From NCBI RefSeq assembly GCF_002259755.1, contig NZ_MWWY01000035.1, forward strand, positions 1 through 64,000: a stretch of 64,000 nt of DNA, read 5' to 3'. The notes below the pieces were generated by a model that worked only from the letters and a program-made list of their open reading frames with translations, was not told the DNA's origin and made no database searches. The stretch comes from Bifidobacterium hapali (GTDB lineage Bacteria > Actinomycetota > Actinomycetes > Actinomycetales > Bifidobacteriaceae). Shown here in pieces: positions 25,541-34,352 of this stretch (its first letter is position 1; the number at the start of each line of letters is the position of its first letter). The position numbers were made by a program, and so were the translations under genes.

Positions 25541-25866
25541 AGCTCGGTGAGGATGCGTTGGTCGTCGTCAGCGTCACGTTGGGCGTCAGTGGTCATGTCA
25601 CCGAGTTCAAGCTTGACACCGTCGGCATCGAAGAGCTCGGTCCCGTGGAATACGACGCGACGATGTTTGCGCGGTGTGCGTCGCTTCGCATCATACGCGG
25701 GCATCGCACCGCGACTGTCGCCGCTACGATCATCATCAGCAACCGAACGAACCACTCTGTCGCCGCTATGATCACTGCGACCATCACGACCAGCAGTCGC
25801 ACGAGTCTCATCACCGCTACGGTCACCATCGGCAACCGAATCGGTCACACCACTGTCGCCACTCAT
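25504..25866 (-). CDS. Small charged protein at the end of the FHA/helicase operon
   Basis: The 120-residue product overlaps the upstream gene by 4 bp (ATGA), which supports its being translated. The first half is low-complexity Ser/Asp/Gly/Arg. The second half, KRRTPRKHRRVVFHGTELFD and DGVKLELGDMTTD, looks like a short folded region. It ends ELPPHWGVFNDKR inside a long hairpin. No family is recognised. The coupling suggests work together with the helicase-like protein. Confidence 0.6.
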   Translation of the reverse strand: MSGDSGVTDSVADGDRSGDETRATAGRDGRSDHSGDRVVRSVADDDRSGDSRGAMPAYDAKRRTPRKHRRVVFHGTELFDADGVKLELGDMTTDAQRDADDDQRILTELPPHWGVFNDKR

Positions 25867-28800
25867 CGCGCCTCCTGATAGAGTTCGCTGATGCGCGTCA
25901 CAATGCGGTCAACCTCTTTATCCGGGTTCACGAACGCAGCCACGCTCCACACGCTCATCACCGACCAACCCAGCGTCGCAAGATCCTGCATCATCAGACG
26001 ATGCCGCTCACGCGTCGACTGCGTGCTCATAAATCGCACGTCGTCGGTCAACACGGCCAAAGCAAACGGCTTTCCGTGTACGCCAACCACGAGAGGAATC
26101 CGCATCCCACGGTCAAACCCATAGTTGACCGCCGCATTGAGCCCGCGCAACCGCAGTCGATCAGCCAAATCAGTGAACAACACGTTGTCGGCCGACGGCT
26201 CAGCCTCAGCCGTCACCGCACCGCTACCGTCACCATCACCGCCAAGCCCTTCAGCCCACGCGAGCACAGTTTTCAGCATCTTCGGCCCACTCTGATGAAT
26301 GCGCTCGTCATCAAGATCAGCGGCAAGAATCGACGCAGTAATATCCACGTCTCGATCGGCGAGCGCAAGCGCGTCAAGCAACAGATGCTGCCCGTTATCA
26401 CCTTCAAGCGCGCCGAACTGTTGCAAGAGGCGCCCGTGCATGGTTTTCGCATAGCAGATCGCCACAATCGCATCGGTCGCATGTGCTCCAGCCACGTCGC
26501 CAATATTGACAATGCGCACGTGCCGCAGGAATCGGCCCATCGACTGACTGCGCGTAGCCAGCGCTTTGAGTTCGGCGCCGAGCCGCGACCGGAACGTATC
26601 CGTCAAGCTGACGACGGTGAGCACGTAACTTGCTGGCACGATCGTAAAGCTCTTCGCGCGCTCGGTGATCAGTCGCACGACTTCGTCGATCTCGCCTTGT
26701 GAGGATTCAACCAAACCGCTTGTCATCACCGGCACACCGTTGCCTTCCACATAGTGGAATCGCACTGCTCCCTGTACGGTCGCCACATCGTGACGAACCG
26801 GCCCGTAACCGTGCGTTTCAAGGAAGGCGGTGAGTTTTGGCGAGCGACGCAGCGGATGAGAAATCGTCTCGATGCTCGGCAGTAGCTCGATTAACCGACG
26901 CAGGGCTGCGCATGTTACCGTTGCGCGATGTGCGAGTACAACGACGTGTCGAGCGCGCGCGAGAATCGTCAACAGTTCGATAGACGGCATGTGCGCGCCG
27001 GCGTCGATAATCGCCACGTCTGCGATCGGCTCGGCCGGCGTGAGCGCGGCCAGCGTGGACGGCGTCGCGACGAGAATCGGCTTTGCTGCGGCGAGAATCT
27101 GCCCGTAGTCACGTTGCACGCGACCGAACGACGCGCGCGACGAACCACCAGCGAGTACCGTATGCAGCTGATTCGCTTCCTGCGTGTGCGCGAACAGCAG
27201 ATCGGAGAGCTTACGCATGGATTCTTGCGCCACCATCGGTCCGATCGAACGCACATGTTCCACGTCGACTTGCGCGAACCGATCGGCGGCGGCTTGCATC
27301 GCAGAACCGTCCTGATTGGAGATAATCGCAGACGACTGGACGATATTTTCGAACACTGTCGTCCACCATGCGAGCTGCAGTTCGCCGGACACCGCATCCG
27401 CGTCAACGCGACGATTACGCAGATCGTCAATCAGCTCAGTCAAACCAACCGAACGGAACTCCTGTTCAAGGCAGCAACGTTCCGGCAACGTATCAAGCGC
27501 ACGACGATCGTCATACAAGGCTTTCAGGCGCGTTTCGACATCGTTGAAATCCGTCGCGTCGATATTGCCGCCAGCCGGCGTGGTAGCGAGTACCGTGTCG
27601 AGCGCGGTCATGCCTGCGGCGAGCGCTTCTTGCGTTTCGATAATCTCATCAAGTTTCGGCGGCAGTACTGGCCAGCCGCCGCGTGGCACGAACATATGCC
27701 ACTGATCGGCCTGTTTGGAGACGACTTTCAACGCTTCGTGCAGGTTTTCGACCTGCGCGCCGACTCGCAGCAAGCTCTTCGCTTCTTTAATATGCCGGCG
27801 ACGCTCCCAGAAGCCCATCGACGTACCTTCTGCTTTGCGCTCGGCTTTCGGCTTGCTGGCTTCGATCATCGCGTCGATGTCACGCTCGAAAATCTCCGGC
27901 TGAAACACGTCAAGCACGCGGCGCAAGTTTTTGAGCACCATGACTTGCCGACCCCATTCGCGCGCCGTGTTCGGCACCGGGAATCCGCATGTTTGCACGG
28001 TTGTCGTGACCTGATTGCGCGTGGCCGGCAGCAGCTTGTTCAAAAGATCGACCACATGCTGATACGCGTTAATCGCTTCTGTCTCGCTCGTCAACGATGC
28101 GCCGAACCATGCGGTATCGTCTGGCCCGATCGTAAACTCGCCAAGTTCGGCCGCGCGACGCATTTTGTCAGCCCACTCGTCAAGCCGCGAGGCAACAGCA
28201 TGTGCGGTTTGTGTCTGCAAACGAACATGAGTCGCCGGATGTGTTGGAATCGACGCGATATGCGCAAGATTTTGGATAGTCTGATACGCGGAAACGCCCC
28301 ACTGTTCGTTCGTGCCGTGCAAGTCGCCAAGATAACGCGTGAGCCGCGAGCGCACGCCGACTAGCTCATCGGCCAGTTGGTCGAAACGCGACGTGGCAAC
28401 GCCCGGATGGAAACCAACCGCCGCAATCAGCTGCTGGTCAATCGCCGCAGCCGCACCTTCCGCAGCAATGTCGAGTGCTTGGCCGCCCATCTCGCCTTCG
28501 CTCACCGTCTGCTGGAAGCGACGCTTCTGTTCGGGCACGCACGGCACGTACAGTACTGTGCGACCGTTCATCACACAGCGCGACGCGATCGCCGCCGCCT
28601 GATCAGCACTGTCTTTGCCGACCTCGCCGTCCACAAATAAGCTACGTCCGCAAGCGGCCATATTCGCCGCGTAACGCACTGTATTATCGACATCGCCGAT
28701 CTCGTATTCGCTGTGTGGATCGGCGTCGAACGGACTGTAATCCGGCATCGCAGGCTCTGTGAGCGCGTTTGCCGCATCCTCGTAGCCGGCGAGCGCATCC

Positions 28801-29489
28801 AGCAGATTGTTACCAGTATGACCTTGGTCAAGCTGGTCGATAATCCGCTGACTTTCAGCGAGCATCATCGACGACGGGTCAACGAAACAGCCGACTACAA
28901 TCTGCCGTTCGATCTCAAAATCAGGAAACGCGACAACCGCCGCATCACTGATCGCACCGAACACAGCTGACGTGTCCGGAATACCGCTCGCATAGTGAGA
29001 TCCGTCGAACAGTTCCTTCGCGCTCAACGTCACGCCGTGCTCGCGCATCGCCGCAACGAACGCTGTATTGAGTTCCACACGGCCGATAAATCGAATCGTT
29101 GTGCGCTGTGTCGTCTCGTCACGCGTCACGTCAACCGGGTACAGCAGGACCGGCATATGATTACCGTCCCAGACTGCGACACCGACCGTGAGCGAGAGTT
29201 CCGCAACACCGCTGACGCGCATTTTCGACGAACGATCATCCATCACGCGCTCAATACGACGGCCCGCGGCGCGCAACATCGCATTGTCGCGGAACAGCGC
29301 GTCAAGCGGCGCGTGACCGCTCGCAAATAGTTGCGCAATCCCAGAGGGATGCGCGTGCGTTAAATCAAGTTTGGCACCCAGCTGACTGATATCTTCCAGC
29401 GGGGACGGCAACAAGCCGCTGCGGTAGCGTTCACGCCACGCGCGAATATCGGCTAAGGCGTTCGTTGTATCGCTCATCGTGCACCTCAC
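25863..29489 (-). CDS. Large helicase-like protein with degenerate ATPase and Vsr-like nuclease motifs
   Basis: The 1208-residue protein follows the plan of the DUF4011-type SF1 helicase/Vsr-endonuclease family. The P-loop position is FVDGEVGKDSAD (about 283-294), an imperfect Walker A. The region ELVGVRSRLTRYLGDLHGTN is typical of these proteins. The motif II position reads VAIIDAGAHM (about 827-836) in place of DEAS/DEAG. The C-terminus (RHRLMMQDLATLGWSVMSVW) matches the Vsr-like end, but the usual IDLAV and ECDG acidic residues are RIPLVV and LTDD. It is therefore probably a binding or regulatory protein, not an active helicase. It overlaps the FHA gene by 4 bp; a start at 29477 is also possible. 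Confidence 0.75.
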   Translation of the reverse strand: MRCTMSDTTNALADIRAWRERYRSGLLPSPLEDISQLGAKLDLTHAHPSGIAQLFASGHAPLDALFRDNAMLRAAGRRIERVMDDRSSKMRVSGVAELSLTVGVAVWDGNHMPVLLYPVDVTRDETTQRTTIRFIGRVELNTAFVAAMREHGVTLSAKELFDGSHYASGIPDTSAVFGAISDAAVVAFPDFEIERQIVVGCFVDPSSMMLAESQRIIDQLDQGHTGNNLLDALAGYEDAANALTEPAMPDYSPFDADPHSEYEIGDVDNTVRYAANMAACGRSLFVDGEVGKDSADQAAAIASRCVMNGRTVLYVPCVPEQKRRFQQTVSEGEMGGQALDIAAEGAAAAIDQQLIAAVGFHPGVATSRFDQLADELVGVRSRLTRYLGDLHGTNEQWGVSAYQTIQNLAHIASIPTHPATHVRLQTQTAHAVASRLDEWADKMRRAAELGEFTIGPDDTAWFGASLTSETEAINAYQHVVDLLNKLLPATRNQVTTTVQTCGFPVPNTAREWGRQVMVLKNLRRVLDVFQPEIFERDIDAMIEASKPKAERKAEGTSMGFWERRRHIKEAKSLLRVGAQVENLHEALKVVSKQADQWHMFVPRGGWPVLPPKLDEIIETQEALAAGMTALDTVLATTPAGGNIDATDFNDVETRLKALYDDRRALDTLPERCCLEQEFRSVGLTELIDDLRNRRVDADAVSGELQLAWWTTVFENIVQSSAIISNQDGSAMQAAADRFAQVDVEHVRSIGPMVAQESMRKLSDLLFAHTQEANQLHTVLAGGSSRASFGRVQRDYGQILAAAKPILVATPSTLAALTPAEPIADVAIIDAGAHMPSIELLTILARARHVVVLAHRATVTCAALRRLIELLPSIETISHPLRRSPKLTAFLETHGYGPVRHDVATVQGAVRFHYVEGNGVPVMTSGLVESSQGEIDEVVRLITERAKSFTIVPASYVLTVVSLTDTFRSRLGAELKALATRSQSMGRFLRHVRIVNIGDVAGAHATDAIVAICYAKTMHGRLLQQFGALEGDNGQHLLLDALALADRDVDITASILAADLDDERIHQSGPKMLKTVLAWAEGLGGDGDGSGAVTAEAEPSADNVLFTDLADRLRLRGLNAAVNYGFDRGMRIPLVVGVHGKPFALAVLTDDVRFMSTQSTRERHRLMMQDLATLGWSVMSVWSVAAFVNPDKEVDRIVTRISELYQEAR

Positions 29490-30793
29490 TTGCCTACCGC
29501 GCGGCGGTATTCCTCATAACCGGGATTGTCTGCGAGCGCTGCGTCAATGTCAGCGTCGCCGCGAGCCGCCAGCCACGCGTACAGATCATCGTACAGCGAC
29601 GGGTTCATCGCAAGGAACGGCAACAGTTCGCGATGACGAGCCATGTTGAACTGGACCGAAAAATCAGTGGTATGTTTCGCATCGTCGGAGGTCAGGCCGT
29701 CGACTTCTACGGTTGGTTCCGGCTTGCGGAACTCGCCTTTGGCGACGCGATCGAAGACTGATCCTGGCTCGAACGCAGGCGTGTACGCGGGCTGCTGCGC
29801 CGGTTCGGCTGCTGAGGCAGGAGCCGTAATCGGCTGCTGGACAGCGGGTTGAGTTGAGGGAGTCGTTGCTTCGGACTGCACCGGCAGCTGGACTGCGGGC
29901 TGAACCGTAGGCTGTGCTGACTGTACTGACTGTGCCGACTGTACTGCTTGAGGCTGATCAGCAATCGCAGCGGCAGTCTGCTGAGTGGCGGCGACCTGCG
30001 CAGACGTATCAGCAACCGACGTAACCGGCGACGCATCCGGCAGGCGCGTTGTCATCGGTCGCGTCGCCTCCGACTGGTCAGACGACGACGGTAGTACATG
30101 TTCCATCGCGTCGACAAACAGATCACGCGGCTCCTGCGGCTTGACCGGTTCAACATGCAGCGGTACCGGGTTCGCGATCGCATCCGGACGATTCGCTTCG
30201 TCTAACGGAGCCACCATCGGCGTAAAGCTCTGCAATGCTGCCGCACGCAACTGGCTCGCACGATCAGCCACGCTACTCGCCGTAAACGCACTCGTCGGCT
30301 CGCCGGCACGCAAGTCAAGAATATCGTCAACCGACAAATCAGCCGCATCCGGTTCCGCCGGCTTCTCATCATCAGTCGCGTATGTAAACAAATCAGTTAC
30401 CGCGGGCGACGGTTCCGGCTCAGGAGAATCTTCAACCTGTACAAAATCAACCGGAACATCACCGAACTGCATACGCACTGCAGTCGACGGCAACGGAAAA
30501 TCAATATCCTCCGGCAAACGAATCAAATTACCGTCTTCGCGCACCAAATACGTACCGTTTGTCGAACGCATGTCGCGCAACGTTGCCACGCCGTTCGCCG
30601 ACACGCGCAACACAGCGTGACGCTTCGACATAGACCGCGTTTCGTCACTGACTTCAAAACGCGGCACACCATCATCCGGCAGTGGACGAATCGGCTTACG
30701 ACCGATCTCCAGACTCTGCGATGGCAGCACGCTCACCTGATCGCAGCCTTTGACCTTCACCAGCCACCTGCGAGACCGCTGTTCATCACTCAC
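29486..30793 (-). CDS. FHA-domain protein
   Basis: The product has about 435 residues from a GTG at 30793, chosen because AGGAAGG lies upstream. The N-terminal FHA domain (about 10-120) shows the core signs: IGRKPIRP, SMSKRHAVLRV and MRSTNGTYL. Such domains bind phosphothreonine, commonly in Ser/Thr kinase signalling. The middle is a long Pro/Gln/Ala/Val linker and the end a small helical domain (NPSLYDDLYAWLAARGDAD). It is the first gene of a three-gene operon with 4-bp overlaps and probably recruits the helicase-like protein to a phosphorylated partner. Confidence 0.85.
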   Translation of the reverse strand: MSDEQRSRRWLVKVKGCDQVSVLPSQSLEIGRKPIRPLPDDGVPRFEVSDETRSMSKRHAVLRVSANGVATLRDMRSTNGTYLVREDGNLIRLPEDIDFPLPSTAVRMQFGDVPVDFVQVEDSPEPEPSPAVTDLFTYATDDEKPAEPDAADLSVDDILDLRAGEPTSAFTASSVADRASQLRAAALQSFTPMVAPLDEANRPDAIANPVPLHVEPVKPQEPRDLFVDAMEHVLPSSSDQSEATRPMTTRLPDASPVTSVADTSAQVAATQQTAAAIADQPQAVQSAQSVQSAQPTVQPAVQLPVQSEATTPSTQPAVQQPITAPASAAEPAQQPAYTPAFEPGSVFDRVAKGEFRKPEPTVEVDGLTSDDAKHTTDFSVQFNMARHRELLPFLAMNPSLYDDLYAWLAARGDADIDAALADNPGYEEYRRAVGK

Positions 30794-31013
30794 CGCGAGC
30801 CTTCCTTTCCTACCGTTGGTGCAACACACTATGTGCTATTGTGTCATGATTTTGCCGAATATGCGCACAATACGGCAATCCGTGCGGGTAACATTCACGC
30901 ACAATATTCGATATGTACCCTATGTACCCTATGTGACCTATATGCCCTATGTGACCATACATATGTGATCACTACGACATATGTGATGGTGCGTCCGGCA
31001 AATGTGTGTAATA
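30794..31013. other. Intergenic with degenerate 10-bp repeats
   Basis: Near 30910-30965 the motif CTATGTACC/CTATGTGACC is repeated about five times. Otherwise only the FHA promoter region is expected here. Confidence 0.5.
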
Positions 31014-31016
31014 CGA

Positions 31017-31058
31017 CGAAGCCCCGCCTCACGCGCAATGCGCGAGACGGGACTTCGC
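31017..31058 (-). terminator. Hairpin terminator of rplJL
   Basis: On the minus strand CGAAGTCCCGTCTCGCGC pairs with GCGCGTGAGGCGGGGCTTCG. The stem is long and GC-rich with a weak T stretch after it. Confidence 0.7.
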
Positions 31059-31094
31059 AAAGCTTGCAATGCGCGGGCTTCACTCCCGCATACA

Positions 31095-31478
31095 TTACTT
31101 GAGCTCGACGGTGGCGCCAGCCTCTTCCAGCTGAGCCTTAGCCTTCTCGGCGTCTTCCTTCTTAGCCTTCTCGAGGATGGCCTTCGGAGCGCCGTCAACC
31201 ATAGCCTTGGCGTCAGCCAGGCCAGCGTTGGTGATGGCCTTGACAGCCTTGATGACCTGGATCTTCTTGTCGCCGACAGCGGTCAGGACGACGTCGAACT
31301 CGGTCTTCTCTTCCTCTTCAGCAGCAGCGCCAGCAGCCGGAGCAGCAGCGACAGCGGCAACCGGAGCGGCAGCCTCGACGTCGAACTTCTCCTCGAAGGC
31401 CTTGACGAACTCGGAGAGCTCGACGAGGGTCATTTCACCGAAAGCTTCCAGCAGCTCTTCGTTGGTGTACTTAGCCAT
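31095..31478 (-). CDS. rplL: Ribosomal protein bL12 (L7/L12)
   Basis: 127 residues: an N-terminal dimer domain ([20 protein letters not shown]), an Ala/Glu-rich hinge and the C-terminal domain ([20 protein letters not shown]). It forms the ribosomal stalk that recruits translation factors. It is downstream of rplJ with a gap of about 126 bp. Confidence 0.98.
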   Translation of the reverse strand: MAKYTNEELLEAFGEMTLVELSEFVKAFEEKFDVEAAAPVAAVAAAPAAGAAAEEEEKTEFDVVLTAVGDKKIQVIKAVKAITNAGLADAKAMVDGAPKAILEKAKKEDAEKAKAQLEEAGATVELK

Positions 31479-31604
31479 GATGGCTTCCTTTCATTCTGGC
31501 GGCGGTTCTATATGCCTGTTGTGCTCAGTAATTGTGCTCGGCGAACCGGCCGTCTCAATGTGTTGTTATTTTCCGAATAATTCATGCGGCGAGCCGCACG
31601 GGAA

Positions 31605-32126
31605 TCAAGCTGCCTTTTCCTGCTTTTCGCGCAGAGCGTCGATCGTGCGCACAGCCTTGGTCGGCACCGCGACGAACAGGTATGCGGCCTTGGCAGTCGT
31701 AGCCTTGAGGTCGCCGGCAAACTTGGCGAGCATCTGCGGACGAGACATCATGTCCGCAAGCTTCTTCGCACCCTCGCCGTCGTAGACGGTGCCATCGGCA
31801 TAGCCGCCCGAGATAACGAGAGCCTTGTTGGTCTTGGCAAAGTCACGCAGCGTCTTTGCAGCCTCGATGAAGTCGCCCTTCACAAAAGTGATAGCGGTCG
31901 GGCCCTTGAGCAGGTCGTCAAGACCCTCAATGCCCGCTTCCTTAGCGGCAATGCGCGCCAGCGTGTTCTTAGCCACAGTGTAGGAAGTATCGCGGCCTAG
32001 CTTTTCACGCAGTTCGGAAACCTGCGGAACGGTAAGCCCGCGGTACTCGGTCAGGTAGACGGCATCGGCGTTACGGAATTGCTCCGTAAGCTGAGCGACC
32101 ACCGCTTCCTTTTCGGGCCTCTTCAT
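31605..32126 (-). CDS. rplJ: Ribosomal protein uL10
   Basis: The 173-residue protein begins MKRPEKEAVVAQLTEQFRNA, with VAKNTLARIAAKEAG and GPTAITFVKGD as expected. The start at 32126 is certain from homology; the open frame extends far upstream, but only through the leader and a repeat array. L10 anchors the L12 dimers and usually represses its own mRNA. Confidence 0.98.
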   Translation of the reverse strand: MKRPEKEAVVAQLTEQFRNADAVYLTEYRGLTVPQVSELREKLGRDTSYTVAKNTLARIAAKEAGIEGLDDLLKGPTAITFVKGDFIEAAKTLRDFAKTNKALVISGGYADGTVYDGEGAKKLADMMSRPQMLAKFAGDLKATTAKAAYLFVAVPTKAVRTIDALREKQEKAA

Positions 32127-32361
32127 GGCGTTCCTTCCTAGATCGGCCGTTGATCTTTGTTTCGGTTCAGGAAGCGCTTGCATGGGCAATAAAAAAGCCC
32201 TGCGCACAGGCAGAGCAGCATCCGCTACATTATTCATCGTATTACGCGATGTGTAGCCACCCGCGAACGGGCTTATATCTCTCAACCTGCGCTGGCTTGG
32301 CGAACCAAACTTCGTGGGATATGTATCCCCAACCAACGGTCTGTGGTTTACGAGTGAATAA
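32127..32361 (-). promoter_or_regulatory. rplJ leader region
   Basis: This is the 5' untranslated region of rplJL. An A-rich spot and several short inverted repeats are seen, for example GCCCTGCGCACAGGCAGAGC near 32200. Such leaders commonly bind the L10-L12 complex. The exact fold was not worked out. Confidence 0.45.
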
Positions 32362-32364
32362 GAT

Positions 32365-32397
32365 ACGCCCGGGCCGCGACTTAGGCAACCCGGGCGT
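32365..32397 (-). terminator. GC-rich hairpin upstream of the rplJ leader
   Basis: ACGCCCGGG (32365-32373) pairs with CCCGGGCGT (32389-32397). It probably ends transcripts coming from the MFS gene. Confidence 0.6.
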
Positions 32398-32435
32398 GTC
32401 GAGTATGATTTCTTATCTTCAACCCTATGTGCAGT

Positions 32436-32703
32436 GTGATATTCCGGCGGAGGTCTGCTGAGGTTCCGCCGGAATATCACGTTTTCAGGCCAAATTATGT
32501 GATATTCCGGCGGAGGTTGCATACACTTCCGCCGCAATATCACAAAAATTGGCCGGTTTTTGTGATATTCCGGCGGAACCTCCGCAGCCCTCCGCCGGAA
32601 TGTCACATTTAGCACCCTGTTTTTGTGATATTCCGGCGGAACCTCCTCAGATCTCCGCCGGAATATCACAAAAAACCGGTCCTAAATGTGACATTCCGGC
32701 GGA
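32436..32703. repeat. Family B palindrome array: four units and a half at exact 63-bp spacing
   Basis: Full 45-bp units are at 32436-32480, 32499-32543, 32562-32606 and 32625-32669, and a lone left arm is at 32688-32703. All four start-to-start distances are 63 bp. The 18-bp spacers are AT-rich at the ends with a GGCC-like centre in most. The array lies between the MFS gene end and the rplJ leader. Confidence 0.93.
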
Positions 32704-32751
32704 GGTGCCCATATCTCGCGGCTCCCCTTGTCTTGGGAGCCGAGACAAAAC

Positions 32752-34077
32752 TTACTTTGCGTAATCCTTGTTCTTGCTTTCCTTAATCAGGAACAGGGCA
32801 ACGAGCGCAAGCACAGACATCACCACAAGGTACCAGCCCACGGACTGTACCGTGCCAGTCGCCTGCACGAGCGCAGTTGCGATCGTCGGAGCGAACGCAC
32901 CACCGAGAATTGCGGCGAGGTTGTAGCTCAAACCAGCGCCAGAATAACGCACGCTGGTCGGGAACAGCTCAGGCAGATACGCGCCGCACGGTCCGAACAG
33001 CGCGCCCATGCAGCAAAAGCCGACGCACAGGAACATCATCACGGTGAGCACGTTGTGCTGCAGAGACGACATCGCGAAGAAGCCAAATACAAGCGTGCAC
33101 AGCGTCGCCGTAATCAGTACCGTCTTGCGGCCGAGCTTGTCAGCATACAGGCAGGAAACAACGATGAAGATCGCGAAGAAGAACACCGACACCATCTGCA
33201 TCGCGAGGTACTCGTTCTGCGTAAACGCCGGCTTCATCACCTTCACACCGTAGCTCAACGACCAGGTACCAAGTACGTAGAACAGCGAGTAAGTGATGCC
33301 CATTGCGAACGTGCCGAGCAGCACTTCCTTCCAGTACGGCACGAGCGCGCGCAGCGGGTGCTTGACCACGCGGTCTTCGGCAGCAGCTTGACGGAAGATC
33401 GGGGTTTCAGTCATGTGCAGACGCACGTACAGGCCGATCGCGACGAGCACAGCCGAGCACAGGAACGGGATACGCCAGCCCCACGCCTGCATCTGCTGCG
33501 GACCGAGAGCCGTATCGAGCACCAAGTTCAGACCGTACGCGCAGAAGAAACCGATCGGCGCGCCGAGGTTCGGGAAGGAACCGTAGAGTGCGCGCTTGTT
33601 CGCCGGAGCGTTCTCCGTAGCGACCAGCGCCGCGCCGGACCATTCGCCGGCGAGACCGACGCCTTGGCATGCGCGGCAGATGCACAGGATGATAATCGAA
33701 AGCACGCCGAGCTGCTCGTAACCGGGCAGGCATCCGACGAGGAACGTGGAAATACCCATCGTCATAAGGGCGACGACGAGCGTGGTCTTGCGGCCGATCT
33801 TGTCACCGAAATGACCGAACAGCATGGAGCCGAACGGGCGAGCAAGGAACGACACTGCGAACGTCAGGAACGCGAGCATAGTGCCGATAGCTGGGTTCGC
33901 TTTAGTTGCGGCCGGGAAGAAAATCGCGCCGAAATAGCTGGCGGATGCGATGGAATAGCAGTAGTTGTCGTAGAACTCAATGGCGGTACCGACCATTGAC
34001 GCGGCGATGATTTCAGGTACAGAATCTCGTTTATCAGAAACTTGCGATTGTGATGACGCGACTGCGGTTGCCGACAT
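32752..34077 (-). CDS. MFS transporter, metabolite:H+ symporter (MHS) type
   Basis: The protein of about 441 residues has 12 membrane segments. GHFGDKIGRKTTLV after the second segment is the MFS signature, and RACQGVGLAGEWSGAALVA is the mark of the MHS branch (ProP, ShiA, KgtP-like). The start at 34077 (MSATAVASSQ) has GAGGAGAAG 11 nt upstream; the open frame extends 34 codons further without support. Likely substrates are organic acids, shikimate-like compounds or betaines; the sequence alone does not decide. Confidence 0.88.
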   Translation of the reverse strand: MSATAVASSQSQVSDKRDSVPEIIAASMVGTAIEFYDNYCYSIASASYFGAIFFPAATKANPAIGTMLAFLTFAVSFLARPFGSMLFGHFGDKIGRKTTLVVALMTMGISTFLVGCLPGYEQLGVLSIIILCICRACQGVGLAGEWSGAALVATENAPANKRALYGSFPNLGAPIGFFCAYGLNLVLDTALGPQQMQAWGWRIPFLCSAVLVAIGLYVRLHMTETPIFRQAAAEDRVVKHPLRALVPYWKEVLLGTFAMGITYSLFYVLGTWSLSYGVKVMKPAFTQNEYLAMQMVSVFFFAIFIVVSCLYADKLGRKTVLITATLCTLVFGFFAMSSLQHNVLTVMMFLCVGFCCMGALFGPCGAYLPELFPTSVRYSGAGLSYNLAAILGGAFAPTIATALVQATGTVQSVGWYLVVMSVLALVALFLIKESKNKDYAK

Positions 34078-34301
34078 GATGCGTCTCTTCTCCTCATATA
34101 TTACGATTGCAATCTCGCCGCTGCGGGGAACCGGGATATGGTCCACGTCCGCAGCGGTCAAGATACCGCACAAGCGCATGCGACGACCGCATCATGGGCT
34201 TTTGGCCAGCGGTGCCGCACACCGCTGTGCTGATGTATGAGTGTGGCCTATAACCAGTCAGAACGGAAGACTCTGACCACATAGTGAACGCGCACTCCCC
34301 A

Positions 34302-34336
34302 CAAAAAAGTCCCCGCCGGAATAATCCAACGGGGAC
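34302..34336 (-). terminator. Terminator of the purine permease
   Basis: GTCCCCG pairs with CGGGGAC with a CCGG-type inner pairing, followed on the minus strand by TTTTTT. Confidence 0.85.
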
Positions 34337-34352
34337 AATATCAATCAGCCGA

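Noticed and set aside
32127-32669. N-terminal extension of rplJ through the leader and the repeat array
   Set aside because: Homology begins exactly at MKRPEKE; the extra codons come from family B palindromes and the leader.
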